From contig NZ_JABJXS010000001.1 in assembly GCF_013155275.1 (NCBI RefSeq), forward strand, positions 558,001-622,000: a stretch of 64,000 nucleotides of DNA, read 5' to 3'. A program made the position numbers and the translations under genes. The notes under the pieces are model-generated. The model was not told the origin of the DNA. It ran no database searches and worked only from the letters and a program-made list of their open reading frames with translations. Shown here in pieces: positions 38,424-48,633 of this stretch; the stretch's first letter is position 1; the number at the start of each line of letters is the position of its first letter. The stretch comes from Brenneria sp. hezel4-2-4 (GTDB lineage: Bacteria; Pseudomonadota; Gammaproteobacteria; Enterobacterales; Enterobacteriaceae).

Positions 38424-39134
38424 ATGGGGGGCAATCGACTGGTTTGGTTTAACGTCGCTTTGGCTCTGCTGGCGGTCGGGCCGGCCTTCGCCAGTGAGCC
38501 TTATCCAAAAGCATCATCTTCACAAACCTCATCGCCACAAACGCTGTCCTCGCAAATAGAAACATTTATCCGTCAGCAGATTACTATCCCCGTCGAACGT
38601 ATCGATGTGAAGATAAAGACGCCGAACGCCGGCCTGCCTGACTGCGCCGCGCCGCAGTTTGCCCTCCCTTCGCGCAATAAAATATGGGGCAATCTGAGTA
38701 TCAGAGTCACCTGTGGTTCTGATAGGTATTTCATACAGACCAGCGTTCAGGTAACGGGAGAGTATCTTGTGACCGCGCGCCCAATTCCCCCGAAACATAA
38801 AATTAGCGTTGAGGATATCAAACGGCAGCGAGGAAGGCTCGATACCCTCGCCACCATACCGGTAACCGAGCCCGGCCGGGTCCTGGGTTCCGTCAGCCAA
38901 CGGATGATCGGCGCCGGACAACCGCTACAGGAAAGAATGTTCCGTCAGCCGTGGGCGGTCAAATCCGGGCAAACAGTACAGGTCATTGCCAGCGGGGACG
39001 GTTTTAACATCAGCAGTGAAGGTAAAGTAATGAACAATGCCGTATTGAATGATAAAGTCAGAGTCAGAATGAATTCTGGTCAGATAGTGAATGGCTCGGT
39101 GGAAGCTGACGGTACCGTTAAGGTTGCGTTATAA
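38424..39134 (+). CDS. flgA: Flagellar P-ring chaperone FlgA
   Basis: Periplasmic chaperone for FlgI assembly, 236 aa. A Sec signal peptide covers residues 1-23 (FNVALALLAVGPAFA-SEP). The C-terminal SAF domain shows VTARPIPPKHKISVEDIK and VKSGQTVQVIASGDGFNISSEGKV. A Ser/Thr/Gln-rich linker after the signal (residues about 27-45) is longer than in E. coli (219 aa in total). Upstream flgMN has its own promoter. Confidence 0.93.
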   Translation: MGGNRLVWFNVALALLAVGPAFASEPYPKASSSQTSSPQTLSSQIETFIRQQITIPVERIDVKIKTPNAGLPDCAAPQFALPSRNKIWGNLSIRVTCGSDRYFIQTSVQVTGEYLVTARPIPPKHKISVEDIKRQRGRLDTLATIPVTEPGRVLGSVSQRMIGAGQPLQERMFRQPWAVKSGQTVQVIASGDGFNISSEGKVMNNAVLNDKVRVRMNSGQIVNGSVEADGTVKVAL

Positions 39135-39139
39135 ATAAT

Positions 39140-39166
39140 TAAAGATTTTGCTCAGTTAGCCGATGA
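39140..39166 (+). promoter_or_regulatory. Sigma28 promoter of flgMN
   Basis: TAAA (39140-39143), 15-bp spacer, GCCGATGA (39159-39166); seven of eight -10 positions match. It starts in the flgA-flgM gap, 50 bp before the flgM ATG, as in E. coli. Confidence 0.9.
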
Positions 39167-39215
39167 ATTAGTCATAACCCGTTAGCTGTTTGCCATAACG
39201 ACCCGAGAGGACATC

Positions 39216-39521
39216 ATGAGTATCGATAGTACACGCCCGATATCAGGGGTAAAATCTGTTCAAAGCCAAGAGACAGAGTTACTCCCTCATGCCAAAAACA
39301 AGACCAGCCAGACACCGGTGCAGAGTACGGTCGCTACTGAAACGCAGGTCAATATCAGCAATGCCCAGACGCAACTGACTCAATCAAGCGAGTTCGATAT
39401 CGATATCGAAAAAGTTGAAAGTCTGAAGCAGGCTATTCGCAACGGCGAACTAAAAATCGATACCGGTAAAATAGCGGACGCACTCATTGCCGAAGCGCAA
39501 TCAGGAATAGACGGATTATGA
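39216..39521 (+). CDS. flgM: Anti-sigma28 factor FlgM
   Basis: Binds FliA and is exported when the hook is complete, releasing sigma28. 101 aa (E. coli 97). The C-terminal half (VESLKQAIRNGELKIDTGKIADALI) is the sigma28-binding helical region; the N-terminal half is low-complexity and unstructured. GAGAGG precedes the ATG. Overlaps flgN by four bases. Confidence 0.95.
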   Translation: MSIDSTRPISGVKSVQSQETELLPHAKNKTSQTPVQSTVATETQVNISNAQTQLTQSSEFDIDIEKVESLKQAIRNGELKIDTGKIADALIAEAQSGIDGL

Positions 39522-39970
39522 CCGCATCGGCTACGGACATGTTCGATATTCTGACCCGCATCCAGGATGCGCTGCGGCAGCTAGATGAGATACTAACCCA
39601 AGAACAGCAGGTGTTAAGCGCCGGTAATGTCAATGCCGCTTTTTTGCATCGTCTGACTGAAAATAAAAATGAACAGTTGTCTACACTCGATCATTTCGAC
39701 AAGTTACGCATTCAAATGGAGCAAACGCTCTCCATTACCGCGCCTTACGATCGGCATCCCGAACTTAACGAGTCCTGGCTGGCTATCCAGAGTCAGACCC
39801 GTAATCTAAGCCAGAATAATCATCGCAATGGCCTTCTGCTTGAACAACATTTGAAACATACGCAAGACGCGCTTGGTTTTCTGGAAAAGAAAAGCCAGCA
39901 AAACCTCTACGGGCCGGACGGTCAGTCTCACCGGCAGGGAAGTAAACTAGGCAGGAAATTTGGCGTGTGA
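39518..39970 (+). CDS. flgN: Flagellar export chaperone FlgN
   Basis: Chaperone for FlgK and FlgL. 150 aa, mostly helical: LTRIQDALRQLDEILTQEQQVL and ENKNEQLSTLDHFDKLR recall the E. coli protein. The remainder to 40010 shows no distinct terminator; flhE converges on it. Confidence 0.9.
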   Translation: MTASATDMFDILTRIQDALRQLDEILTQEQQVLSAGNVNAAFLHRLTENKNEQLSTLDHFDKLRIQMEQTLSITAPYDRHPELNESWLAIQSQTRNLSQNNHRNGLLLEQHLKHTQDALGFLEKKSQQNLYGPDGQSHRQGSKLGRKFGV

Positions 39971-40010
39971 AGCGTCGTGGTTAATATTGATAAATGAGTA
40001 TGGCAGATAG

Positions 40011-40421
40011 TTAATCCCGATCGCGGTAGTTAACCAATACCTGGTAGCTCAGCACTCTTACTGGTGGCCTAATCGCCCCTTTCCCCGGTAGCTGATATAA
40101 AAAGTACAGCGGATTATTAGCATCAATCCCCTGCAAAGCCTGAGTTCTGCCGCTCCCCCCATCCAACGGAACACAAAGACCCGGCGTGCATAATGCGACC
40201 CGCATTCCTGATGGCGGCAACGCCTGTAGTTTATAATTCCAATGAATGGAAGTTACCACACGGCCGGGAGGAAGCGCCCCCTGGGAGCGCATAACCGGAG
40301 ATGAGGTAGCAATGCCACGCTGGCTTATCACGACGTTTGCACCGCTGCCTTCCCAGCTACCATCAGCCGCCAGCGCGGTCTGGATAAAAAACGGCAGTAA
40401 TAGCAAAGCGAGTTTTTTCAT
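40011..40421 (-). CDS. flhE: Flagellar protein FlhE
   Basis: Periplasmic protein that affects proton leakage through the export gate and swarming in E. coli and Salmonella. 136 aa with a Sec signal peptide (MKKLALLLLPFFIQTALA, then ADG). The WNYKLQALPPSGMRVALCTPGLCVPLDGG region has the two conserved Cys. It overlaps the flhA stop by four bases, so it is the last gene of flhBAE. Confidence 0.93.
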   Translation of the reverse strand: MKKLALLLLPFFIQTALAADGSWEGSGANVVISQRGIATSSPVMRSQGALPPGRVVTSIHWNYKLQALPPSGMRVALCTPGLCVPLDGGSGRTQALQGIDANNPLYFLYQLPGKGAIRPPVRVLSYQVLVNYRDRD

Positions 40422-42502
40422 TTCGTCGCACCAATTACCGACGTCATATGTATCTGGCGATTGTCGTTGATTTCCTGATTCGACAACACCACCAGTTGTG
40501 GGACATTACGGCGTAAAAAGCGCGCCAACAGCGGGCGCAGGGCATGATTGACCAATAAAACCGGCGGGGCATTGAGCGCTTCCTGTTGCTGCACGGCCTG
40601 CTTCGCTTGTTCCAACACCCGATCGGCCAAGCCAGGCTCTAATCCGCCGCCGTTTTGCAACGCTTGCAGCAGTATTTTTTCCAGACCGAAATCCAGGCCT
40701 ATCACCTGTATTTCATCCTGCCCAGGGAACCATTGCTGGGTAATGGCGCGTCCTAAGGCAACACGAACAACCACCGTCAGCTCATTGGGATCTTTTTGTA
40801 TCGCCGCGTGTTCTGATATGGTTTCAATAATTGTTCGCATATCTTTAATCGACACCCGCTCAGCCAGCAAATTCTGTAATATCTTATGCAATACGGTGAG
40901 CGTGACGACGCCAGGAATAAAATCCTCCGTCAGCTTTGGCATTTCTTTGGTAACCCGCTCCATCAATTGCATGGCTTCCTGACGACCAAATAGATCGCGG
41001 GCATGTACAGTAATCAGGTGATTAAGATGCGTGGCTACCACCGTGCTTGCCTCAACCACGGTGAATCCCTGAGCCTGAGCCTGCTCTTTCAATGCGCTTT
41101 CGATCCATACGGCAGGTAAACCAAAAGCCGGATCCTGAGTGACGTCCCCTGGCAGCTTGCCAATGGCATTACCTGGATTAATCGCCATCCAGCGACCGGG
41201 GTGCGCCTCGCCCTGCCCAATCTCAACGCCGTTCATCAAAATGCGATACCCGGCCGGCTGCAACTCCAGGTTATCCCGGATATGGACGACCGGCGGTAAG
41301 TACCCCATTTCCTGGGCGAACTTCTTACGAATACTGCGGATCCTGCCCAATAACTCGCCATTCTGCTGGGAGTCGACCATGGGAATCAACCGATACCCCA
41401 CTTCCATACCCAGCGGGTCTTCCAGTTGCACATCCGCCCAGCTGGCTTCAATGATTGGCTGGTTTTCTTTAACCGCGGGTTCAGCGCTACCGGAGGGAGT
41501 ATCCGCCACCTGTGCGCCTCTCATCCACCAGGCCAACGCCAACAGCGCTGTGGTAAACAGCAAAAATACAAAATTGGGCATACCGGGAACCAACCCGATC
41601 AGCCCCAGCACCGCCGCGCTCAATATCATCACCCGGGGATTATTAAACAATTGGGTGACCATCTGCTGCCCGACATCCTGATCGGTGCTGACGCGGGTAA
41701 CAATCACCCCCGCGGCGGTCGAGATTACCAAGGCGGGAATTTGCGCCACCAGGCCATCGCCGATGGTGAGCAGCGTATAGCTCTCCGCCGCCTGCGCAAG
41801 CGGCATGTCATGCTGTAGTATCCCAACCATTAATCCGCCGACAATGTTAATGACCATAATCATCAACCCGGCGATGGCATCGCCACGCACAAACTTGCTC
41901 GCACCGTCCATCGAACCATAAAAGTCGGCTTCCTGAGTAACTTCGGAACGCCGTTTTTTCGCCTCGTCCTCGCCGATCAATCCGGCGTTGAGGTCGGCGT
42001 CGATCGCCATCTGCTTCCCTGGCATACCGTCCAATACAAAGCGCGCGCCCACTTCGGCGATACGCCCGGCACCTTTGGTGATCACCATAAAGTTGATCAG
42101 AACCAGAATGATGAATACCACGATACCGATGGCGAAATTACCGCCTACCAGAAAGTGCCCAAAGGATTCAACCACTTTCCCGGCGGCCGCCGTTCCGGTG
42201 TGCCCTTCCAGCAAAATAATACGCGTCGAAGCCACGTTCAGCGACAAACGCAGCAACGTGGAAAACAGCAGAATGGTCGGGAATGCGGCGAACTCCAACG
42301 TACGCTGGGTGAACATTGCCACCAGCAGTACCATAATCGATAAGGCAATATTGAAAGTAAACAGCAGATCCAGAATAAAAGGGGGCAGCGGCAGTACCAT
42401 CATCGACAAAATCAACAGGATCAGTATCGGTCCCGCCAGAATCTGCCATTGGGTGCTTTTAAAATTACTGGGTAAACGCAGCAATGCGGCCAGATTAGCC
42501 AT
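40418..42502 (-). CDS. flhA: Flagellar biosynthesis protein FlhA
   Basis: Export-gate protein with a nonameric cytoplasmic ring. 694 aa from ATG 42502; the in-frame upstream part (seven residues) overlaps flhB. Six to eight membrane segments lie before about residue 330, with MVLPLPPFILDLLFTFNIALS and the FHIPEP-type segment MDGASKFVRGDAIAG. The C-terminal cytoplasmic domain includes QEMGYLPPVVHIRDNLELQP. Overlaps flhB by eight bases. Confidence 0.97.
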   Translation of the reverse strand: MANLAALLRLPSNFKSTQWQILAGPILILLILSMMVLPLPPFILDLLFTFNIALSIMVLLVAMFTQRTLEFAAFPTILLFSTLLRLSLNVASTRIILLEGHTGTAAAGKVVESFGHFLVGGNFAIGIVVFIILVLINFMVITKGAGRIAEVGARFVLDGMPGKQMAIDADLNAGLIGEDEAKKRRSEVTQEADFYGSMDGASKFVRGDAIAGLMIMVINIVGGLMVGILQHDMPLAQAAESYTLLTIGDGLVAQIPALVISTAAGVIVTRVSTDQDVGQQMVTQLFNNPRVMILSAAVLGLIGLVPGMPNFVFLLFTTALLALAWWMRGAQVADTPSGSAEPAVKENQPIIEASWADVQLEDPLGMEVGYRLIPMVDSQQNGELLGRIRSIRKKFAQEMGYLPPVVHIRDNLELQPAGYRILMNGVEIGQGEAHPGRWMAINPGNAIGKLPGDVTQDPAFGLPAVWIESALKEQAQAQGFTVVEASTVVATHLNHLITVHARDLFGRQEAMQLMERVTKEMPKLTEDFIPGVVTLTVLHKILQNLLAERVSIKDMRTIIETISEHAAIQKDPNELTVVVRVALGRAITQQWFPGQDEIQVIGLDFGLEKILLQALQNGGGLEPGLADRVLEQAKQAVQQQEALNAPPVLLVNHALRPLLARFLRRNVPQLVVLSNQEINDNRQIHMTSVIGATK

Positions 42503-43646
42503 CAGTATCGTTCTCTCTCGCAAAGTCCAGGGCGTCTGGCACAGGTAAATGTTCAGGTTTGCGCGGTATCAATCCCCCTTCGCGCCGCCAGCGTCGGAGC
42601 TGATAGACCCACGCCAACACTTCGGCAACCGCAGAATATAATTCGGCAGGAATATGTTTTCCCACTTCGGAATGACGGTATAGCGCCCGAGCCAGCGGTG
42701 GTGCCTCAAGCACGGGGACTCGGTGTTCTACACCGATTTCACGGATACGCAAGGCAATCTCGCCCGCGCCTTTTGCCAACACTTTAGGCGCATTCATCTT
42801 CTTTTCATCGTATTTCAGCGCCACCGCATAGTGCGTCGGGTTGGTGACAATGACATCGGCCTTGGGCACATCAGACATCATTCTTCGCTGCGCCATGGCC
42901 CGCTGTTGCTGACGAATACGTCCTTTTACGTGCGGATCGCCTTCATGTTCCTTGTGCTCGTCACGTATTTCCTGCTTGGTCATGCGCAATTTTTTGATAT
43001 GGCTCCAGATCTGCCAGAACACATCAAATGCTACCATGGGGATAAGCCCCATCAGAATAAACAGCCCGCATATGCTAATCAGATTAAGCGCATCGCCTAG
43101 CGCCGCTACCGGCGGTTCGCTAATCAGGTGCAGCATATGCGGCCAGTTATGCCAAAGAAACCAGCCGGTAATCCCACCGACCATGGATGATTTCAATATC
43201 CCTTTGAATAACTCGGCCAGCGCCTGGCTGGAAAAAATTCGCTTCAGCCCGGTTAGCGGGTTCAGTTTCTTCAAATCAACCTTAAGCGATTTAGTACTGA
43301 ACAGAAGCCCGCCAAGCAGCATAGGCGCAGAAAGCGCGACCAACACCGCGCCCCCCATAATCGGCAGCAGCGCCATCACCGCATGTTTAAGCAGTCGCCC
43401 AAGCTGCCGCAGCATCTGCTTATCATCATTGATGATCGCGTGGTTGAAATACAGCCCGTCGGCAATCATCGCCGTCAGCTTTCTGGCCATCGCTTCTCCG
43501 CCCACCCACAGTATCGTCAGCCCGACGGTCAGCATCAAAATAGAAGTCAATTCACGGGAACGGGGGATCTGACCATCTTCACGCGCCTTCTCCTCTTTAT
43601 GGGGAGTGGGGGATTCTGTTTTTTCCAGATCGCTATCTTCAGCCAC
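42495..43646 (-). CDS. flhB: Flagellar biosynthesis protein FlhB
   Basis: Substrate-specificity switch of the export gate; cleaves itself at an NPTH motif, here VIVTNPTHYAVALKYD. 383 aa with four membrane segments and a basic N-terminus (EKTESPTPHKEEKAREDGQIPRS). Overlaps flhA. Length agrees with E. coli (382). Confidence 0.97.
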   Translation of the reverse strand: MAEDSDLEKTESPTPHKEEKAREDGQIPRSRELTSILMLTVGLTILWVGGEAMARKLTAMIADGLYFNHAIINDDKQMLRQLGRLLKHAVMALLPIMGGAVLVALSAPMLLGGLLFSTKSLKVDLKKLNPLTGLKRIFSSQALAELFKGILKSSMVGGITGWFLWHNWPHMLHLISEPPVAALGDALNLISICGLFILMGLIPMVAFDVFWQIWSHIKKLRMTKQEIRDEHKEHEGDPHVKGRIRQQQRAMAQRRMMSDVPKADVIVTNPTHYAVALKYDEKKMNAPKVLAKGAGEIALRIREIGVEHRVPVLEAPPLARALYRHSEVGKHIPAELYSAVAEVLAWVYQLRRWRREGGLIPRKPEHLPVPDALDFARENDTDG

Positions 43647-43903
43647 TTCAGCGTTCCTGTTGTTACTACCTGGGATAGGGATTTGCTGCCTAGCATGACA
43701 AATATGGAAAAACTTTATGGCTGGAACAACGGGAGAAACTTACGTTTCTTTAGCGGATAGTAAAGGAGTCATTAGGGGAAGAAAACGGCTTAACTATTTA
43801 CGGCCGGATAAAACGGCCATAAATAGCTAAAGATTATGCTTATGCATCTCAACTCGCGTGTGTGACGGTGTTATGCGACACACGCTGTTTTTAATCTCTG
43901 GAA
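43647..43903. other. Region between cheZ and flhB with two hairpins
   Basis: 257 bp without a gene. GCGTGTGT (43856-43863) pairs with ACACACGC (43878-43885) and is followed by GTTTTT on the plus strand, opposite to the surrounding genes. CTATTTACGGCC (43794-43805) and GGCCATAAATAG (43815-43826) form an 11 of 12 bp inverted repeat with a 9-nt loop. One or both may end the cheZ transcript; the flhB promoter should lie nearer 43650-43790, but I find no clean FlhDC box. Confidence 0.5.
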
Positions 43904-44551
43904 CTAGAACCCCAGGCTATCTAACAGATCATCGACCTGATCCTGATTAGAGACAACGCCCGCCGCGGTTTTATCCACCTGAGGACCGTTTAACAGACCG
44001 TCATTGGCGCGTTTGGGCGTAGCCGGTTTCTCCGGCATATTTTCCAGCAGCACCATCAGTAATTGTTTTTCAATTTCCTGAATAACATCCATCATGCGCT
44101 TGATGACCTGACCGGTAAGATCCTGGAAGTCTTGAGCCATCATGATTTCCAGCAGTTGCGCGTTGGTAAATGAGGTATGTTGCGGGACATCCTCAAGGTA
44201 GCTACGCGTATCGGTCACCAACTCGCGCGCATCGGCCAGCTCAATAGGATTTTCAAACCATTGATCCCAACGAGTCTTCAGCGATTTAGCATCAGCTTCC
44301 AGCTGATTCTGACGTGGCTGTGCGGCTTCAACACAGCTTAGTGCCCGCTCTGCCGCCTGGGCGGTCATTTGCACGACATAGTCAAGACGATCGCGGGCAT
44401 CAGGGATAGCTTCCGCCGCTTCTGCAATCGCATTATCCAGTCCTAACTCCCGCAGGCTGTCACGCAGCATGCGAGTCAATTGACCAATACGAGAAATAAT
44501 CTCGGTGGCCGAAGCGGTGTCGTTCACGGGCGGCATCGGATGTGACGTCAT
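43904..44551 (-). CDS. cheZ: Chemotaxis protein phosphatase CheZ
   Basis: Dephosphorylates CheY-P. 215 aa, like E. coli (214). The long helical hairpin includes [25 protein letters not shown] with the catalytic Gln, and the C-terminal CheY-binding helix ends [10 protein letters not shown]. Follows cheY by nine bases. Confidence 0.96.
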   Translation of the reverse strand: MTSHPMPPVNDTASATEIISRIGQLTRMLRDSLRELGLDNAIAEAAEAIPDARDRLDYVVQMTAQAAERALSCVEAAQPRQNQLEADAKSLKTRWDQWFENPIELADARELVTDTRSYLEDVPQHTSFTNAQLLEIMMAQDFQDLTGQVIKRMMDVIQEIEKQLLMVLLENMPEKPATPKRANDGLLNGPQVDKTAAGVVSNQDQVDDLLDSLGF

Positions 44552-44560
44552 AAGATCCCC

Positions 44561-44974
<414 letters not shown>

Positions 44975-44988
44975 TCACCGGGAGCTGC

Positions 44989-46041
44989 TTATATACGTAA
45001 TGCCTGTCCGGCAGAGATTTGAGCCAGCATCCGCTGACTAACCTGGTGCAAATCCACCACTTCGTCGACGCCCCCCATAGCGATAGCTTCACGCGGCATA
45101 CCAAATACCACGCAACTCGCCTCGTTTTGTGCCAGGGTATAGGCACCGGCCTGATGAAGTTCCAACAAACCGGCAGCTCCGTCGTTTCCCATTCCCGTAA
45201 GGATGACCCCTACGGCATTTCGTCCGGCATACTGCGCGACCGAACGAAATAATACGTCAACTGATGGACGGTGACGGTTAACCGGCGGACCATCATTTAA
45301 ACGCACCTGATAATTCGCACCGCTGCGTGCCAATTCAAGATGCCGGGCTCCCGGAGCAATATACGCATGTCCTGGCAAAACACGCTCACCATCCTCAGCT
45401 TCCTTCACGGTAATCTGACATAGCTTATTCAGACGCTCAGCGAAAGATTTGGTAAATCCCGGCGGCATATGCTGAGTAATCAGCAATGCCGGGCTGGTCG
45501 GAGGCAGGGGCTGCAACACGTGGCGTATCGCCTCCGTTCCCCCTGTCGATGCGCCAATGGCGATCAATTTCTCACTGCTGAGCAATGGCGTATGTTGAAT
45601 CATCGCCATCGGCTCATTGGTTTTGCTGCGCTGCGGCAATCGCGCCTTAGCGGCCATGCGGATTTTCTCAGCGATAAGTTCGCTGTACGCCAGCATGCCT
45701 TCACGAATACCTAATTGCGGTTTGGTCACAAAATCGATGGCGCCCAATTCCAAAGCGCGCAGTGTGATTTCAGAACCTTTCCCGGTCAGGGACGACACCA
45801 TAACAACCGGCATCGGGCGCAGGCGCATTAATTTTTCCAGAAAATCCAATCCATCCATGCGCGGCATTTCGACATCCAGTGTTAATACCTGCGGATTGAA
45901 TTTTTTAATCAAGTCGCGGGCGACCAGTGGATCCGGCGCCGTGGCAACCACTTCCATATCAGGGTGGCTGTTAATGATTTCAGTCATGATCTGACGCATA
46001 AGGGCAGAATCATCAACACACAACACTTTAATCTTGCTCAT
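44989..46041 (-). CDS. cheB: Chemotaxis protein-glutamate methylesterase CheB
   Basis: Removes receptor methyl groups and deamidates Gln residues. 350 aa: N-terminal receiver ([28 protein letters not shown]) and C-terminal esterase with the nucleophile motif [15 protein letters not shown], plus [18 protein letters not shown] and [15 protein letters not shown]. Its start overlaps the cheR stop by one base (46041). Confidence 0.97.
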   Translation of the reverse strand: MSKIKVLCVDDSALMRQIMTEIINSHPDMEVVATAPDPLVARDLIKKFNPQVLTLDVEMPRMDGLDFLEKLMRLRPMPVVMVSSLTGKGSEITLRALELGAIDFVTKPQLGIREGMLAYSELIAEKIRMAAKARLPQRSKTNEPMAMIQHTPLLSSEKLIAIGASTGGTEAIRHVLQPLPPTSPALLITQHMPPGFTKSFAERLNKLCQITVKEAEDGERVLPGHAYIAPGARHLELARSGANYQVRLNDGPPVNRHRPSVDVLFRSVAQYAGRNAVGVILTGMGNDGAAGLLELHQAGAYTLAQNEASCVVFGMPREAIAMGGVDEVVDLHQVSQRMLAQISAGQALRI

Positions 46042-46913
46042 TATCTTTCCTTAGCCAGTCCATAAACAGTCTGCCCGCGCAGATAGAATTCCCGGCTGAT
46101 CTGACTGAAATTCTCTGAATGACCGGCAAATAACAGCCCGCCCGGTTTAAGCAACGGAACAAATCGGCGTAAAATGCGTTCCTGTGTTTCTTTATCGAAA
46201 TAAATCATAACATTACGACAAAAAATGGCATCAAACGGAGCAGGAATCGACCACTCGGGCGCCAACAGGTTTAATTGCTGGAAATGCACCATAGAGGCCA
46301 GTTCCGGGCGAACACGCACCAACCCGCTATGCGGGCCGGTGCCGCGCAAAAAGAAGCGCTGCATCTGCTGTGGGGAAAGCGAACGCAATTCCTCCTGCCG
46401 ATATATGCCGGCCGTGGCTTTTTCCAGCACTTGCGTATCAATGTCGCTGGCCCATACCTGGCAGCCGCTGACGCGGTTACCCAAAACCTCGGCCAGCGTC
46501 ATCGCCAGAGAATAAGGCTCTTCGCCGGTTGACGCCGCCGTACTCCAGACGGTATAGCCATTAGGGCGCTTACGTGCATGTTCCGCCAGTATCGGAAAGT
46601 GATGGGCTTCCCGAAAAAAAGCCGTCAGGTTGGTGGTTAGCGCATTCACAAAGGCCTGCCATTCAGCACTGTTGGGATCGGATTCCAGCAATGCCAGGTA
46701 TTGGCCAAAATCAGTTATTCCAAGCAAACGCAAACGTCGCACCAGACGGTTGTAAACCATTTCTCTTTTATGATCGGCCAGCACGATGCCGGCCCGCTGA
46801 TAAATTAACTGGCTGATGCGCCGGAAATGAACATCCGACAATGGCAACCGGTCTACCATCTGCGTCAGGATCGAGGCAGATTCAGGGCGATTTTGCGATG
46901 GTGAACTTTTCAT
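46041..46913 (-). CDS. cheR: Chemotaxis methyltransferase CheR
   Basis: SAM-dependent methyltransferase for receptor glutamates. 290 aa: helical N-domain ([26 protein letters not shown]), [13 protein letters not shown], motif [19 protein letters not shown], and [17 protein letters not shown] beta subdomain for binding receptor tails is expected in this family; two receptors here carry a WETF-type tail. Confidence 0.96.
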   Translation of the reverse strand: MKSSPSQNRPESASILTQMVDRLPLSDVHFRRISQLIYQRAGIVLADHKREMVYNRLVRRLRLLGITDFGQYLALLESDPNSAEWQAFVNALTTNLTAFFREAHHFPILAEHARKRPNGYTVWSTAASTGEEPYSLAMTLAEVLGNRVSGCQVWASDIDTQVLEKATAGIYRQEELRSLSPQQMQRFFLRGTGPHSGLVRVRPELASMVHFQQLNLLAPEWSIPAPFDAIFCRNVMIYFDKETQERILRRFVPLLKPGGLLFAGHSENFSQISREFYLRGQTVYGLAKER

Positions 46914-46931
46914 ATCAAACCGCTCGAATAT

Positions 46932-48569
46932 CTAATTTTGCGATGGTGTTTTCCAATCTGAACTTTCCCTTACAGCTATAGCAGGTTTGTCTTTGTTATC
47001 ATTTATCAGGTATTCATCTCTTGATGATGCGAGATTAAAAACTGACACTGTACTGGTGAGCATCCCGGCCTGTTCCGCTAGCGATCTGACCGCAGAAGAT
47101 GCCTGTTCCACCAAAGCCGCATTTTGTTGGGTAACGCTATCCATCTCCGTGACAGCTTGAGCGACCTGCTCTATTCCCCGACTCTGTTCATCGGAAGCTG
47201 ATGCGATTTCACCCATAATATCTGTAACCTGTGCCACAGATCGAACAATATCACTCATCGTGCTACCCGCCGATTCAACCAATTCAGAACCTTGCAGGAC
47301 ACGGCTGGCAGACTCATCAATCAGCCCTTTGATTTCTTTGGCCGCTTGCGCGCTGCGCTGCGCCAAACTCCGTACTTCACCCGCCACGACGGCAAAACCC
47401 CTTCCCTGTTCGCCTGCTCTGGCCGCTTCCACCGCCGCGTTTAATGCCAAAATATTGGTCTGAAAGGCAATGCCATCAATGACGCTGGTTATGTCGCTGA
47501 TTTTTTGTGAGCTCAATGCGATATGCTGCATCGTTATCACGACATTATCCGTTATTTCACCGCCCTTACGCGCCGTAACCGAGGTCTGCTGCGCCAGTTT
47601 CGCCGCCTGGTGAGCATTATCGGCGTTCTGTTTCACTATCGACGTCAATTGCTCCATGCTGGCGGCGGTTTCTTCCAGAGCCGAGGCCTGCTCTTCCGTT
47701 CGGGAAGACAAATCATCATTGCCGGCGGATATCTCCTGCACGCCATGTAACATGGCGTCAGTTCCCTGTCTGACGGAATGAACCATCCCCGCCAGCGAAG
47801 CCTGCATTGTTTGCAAGGCGCTATACATAACGCCTATTTCGTTGCGTCCAAAGTCGGCAATTTTTTCAGCAAGATTGCCGTCAGCAATGCGCTCAAAATG
47901 CTCACGCATCATGTCCAACGGCTGTAATAACGCCTTTTTCAACCAAACTAATCCGAGCAGCGTAATCAGAATCGATAGCGTGACCACAATACCGAACGAC
48001 CATTTAGAGTCGGAATAAGATTGTCGACTACTCTCTCCGGCCACTTTCAAATGCCCATTTACATATTCCAGATAGGCTGAAAAGTTAACTTCAAAGTTAT
48101 CCTGAAAAGACTGTGTCGGCTGATCAAGAAACGGCTGCAATTGCCCGCTGTCCAAAAACATAATCAATTCAGCGAGGGCGGCATGAAGCTTCTCATAGCT
48201 CACCCTTACGTTATCCGTCAGTTCCACGCCCTTATCGGTTATTCTGGGAACGGCAAGATACTGTTTAAAATGTCCGTCCGCCTGAGCCAAATACGCTCTG
48301 GCGCTGGTCATCAGAACCGATACCTGCTCCTGAGCAACATTGCGGGCAGCACGTGTTGCCGCCCGGTTCAATGTATTACGCGTTTGCAGCAACGCGACCC
48401 AACTCATCGTCAATGCATCCCGCTGCTGGCTTCCCACATTTACCTGCGTGAAATTCCGGTAGTCCGCCCGAAACCCGTTAAACGAGAAACTACTTGATGC
48501 CAACTGTATAACGAAAAACACCATCAACAATAAAAACAAGCTGGTGGAAATACGGATCCGCCGAAACAT
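46932..48569 (-). CDS. Methyl-accepting chemotaxis protein without a NWETF tail
   Basis: Transmembrane amino-acid-type chemoreceptor, 545 aa. Membrane segments lie at about residues 8-30 and 190-210, with a periplasmic four-helix domain between. R64 and N68 in [11 protein letters not shown] and a [12 protein letters not shown] motif are shared with Tsr, suggesting amino-acid sensing. HAMP about 213-265, and the signalling hairpin includes [31 protein letters not shown]. The C-terminus ends [10 protein letters not shown] in place of the pentapeptide NWETF, so CheR/CheB tethering may be lost. It stands in the place of E. coli tap, which also lacks that pentapeptide. Confidence 0.9.
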   Translation of the reverse strand: MFRRIRISTSLFLLLMVFFVIQLASSSFSFNGFRADYRNFTQVNVGSQQRDALTMSWVALLQTRNTLNRAATRAARNVAQEQVSVLMTSARAYLAQADGHFKQYLAVPRITDKGVELTDNVRVSYEKLHAALAELIMFLDSGQLQPFLDQPTQSFQDNFEVNFSAYLEYVNGHLKVAGESSRQSYSDSKWSFGIVVTLSILITLLGLVWLKKALLQPLDMMREHFERIADGNLAEKIADFGRNEIGVMYSALQTMQASLAGMVHSVRQGTDAMLHGVQEISAGNDDLSSRTEEQASALEETAASMEQLTSIVKQNADNAHQAAKLAQQTSVTARKGGEITDNVVITMQHIALSSQKISDITSVIDGIAFQTNILALNAAVEAARAGEQGRGFAVVAGEVRSLAQRSAQAAKEIKGLIDESASRVLQGSELVESAGSTMSDIVRSVAQVTDIMGEIASASDEQSRGIEQVAQAVTEMDSVTQQNAALVEQASSAVRSLAEQAGMLTSTVSVFNLASSRDEYLINDNKDKPAIAVRESSDWKTPSQN

Positions 48570-48633
48570 TCAATATCCCTTAACTTTCCTATTAAGCCAA
48601 AAAACCTTTACGACAGATTGATATTGGTTAGGT

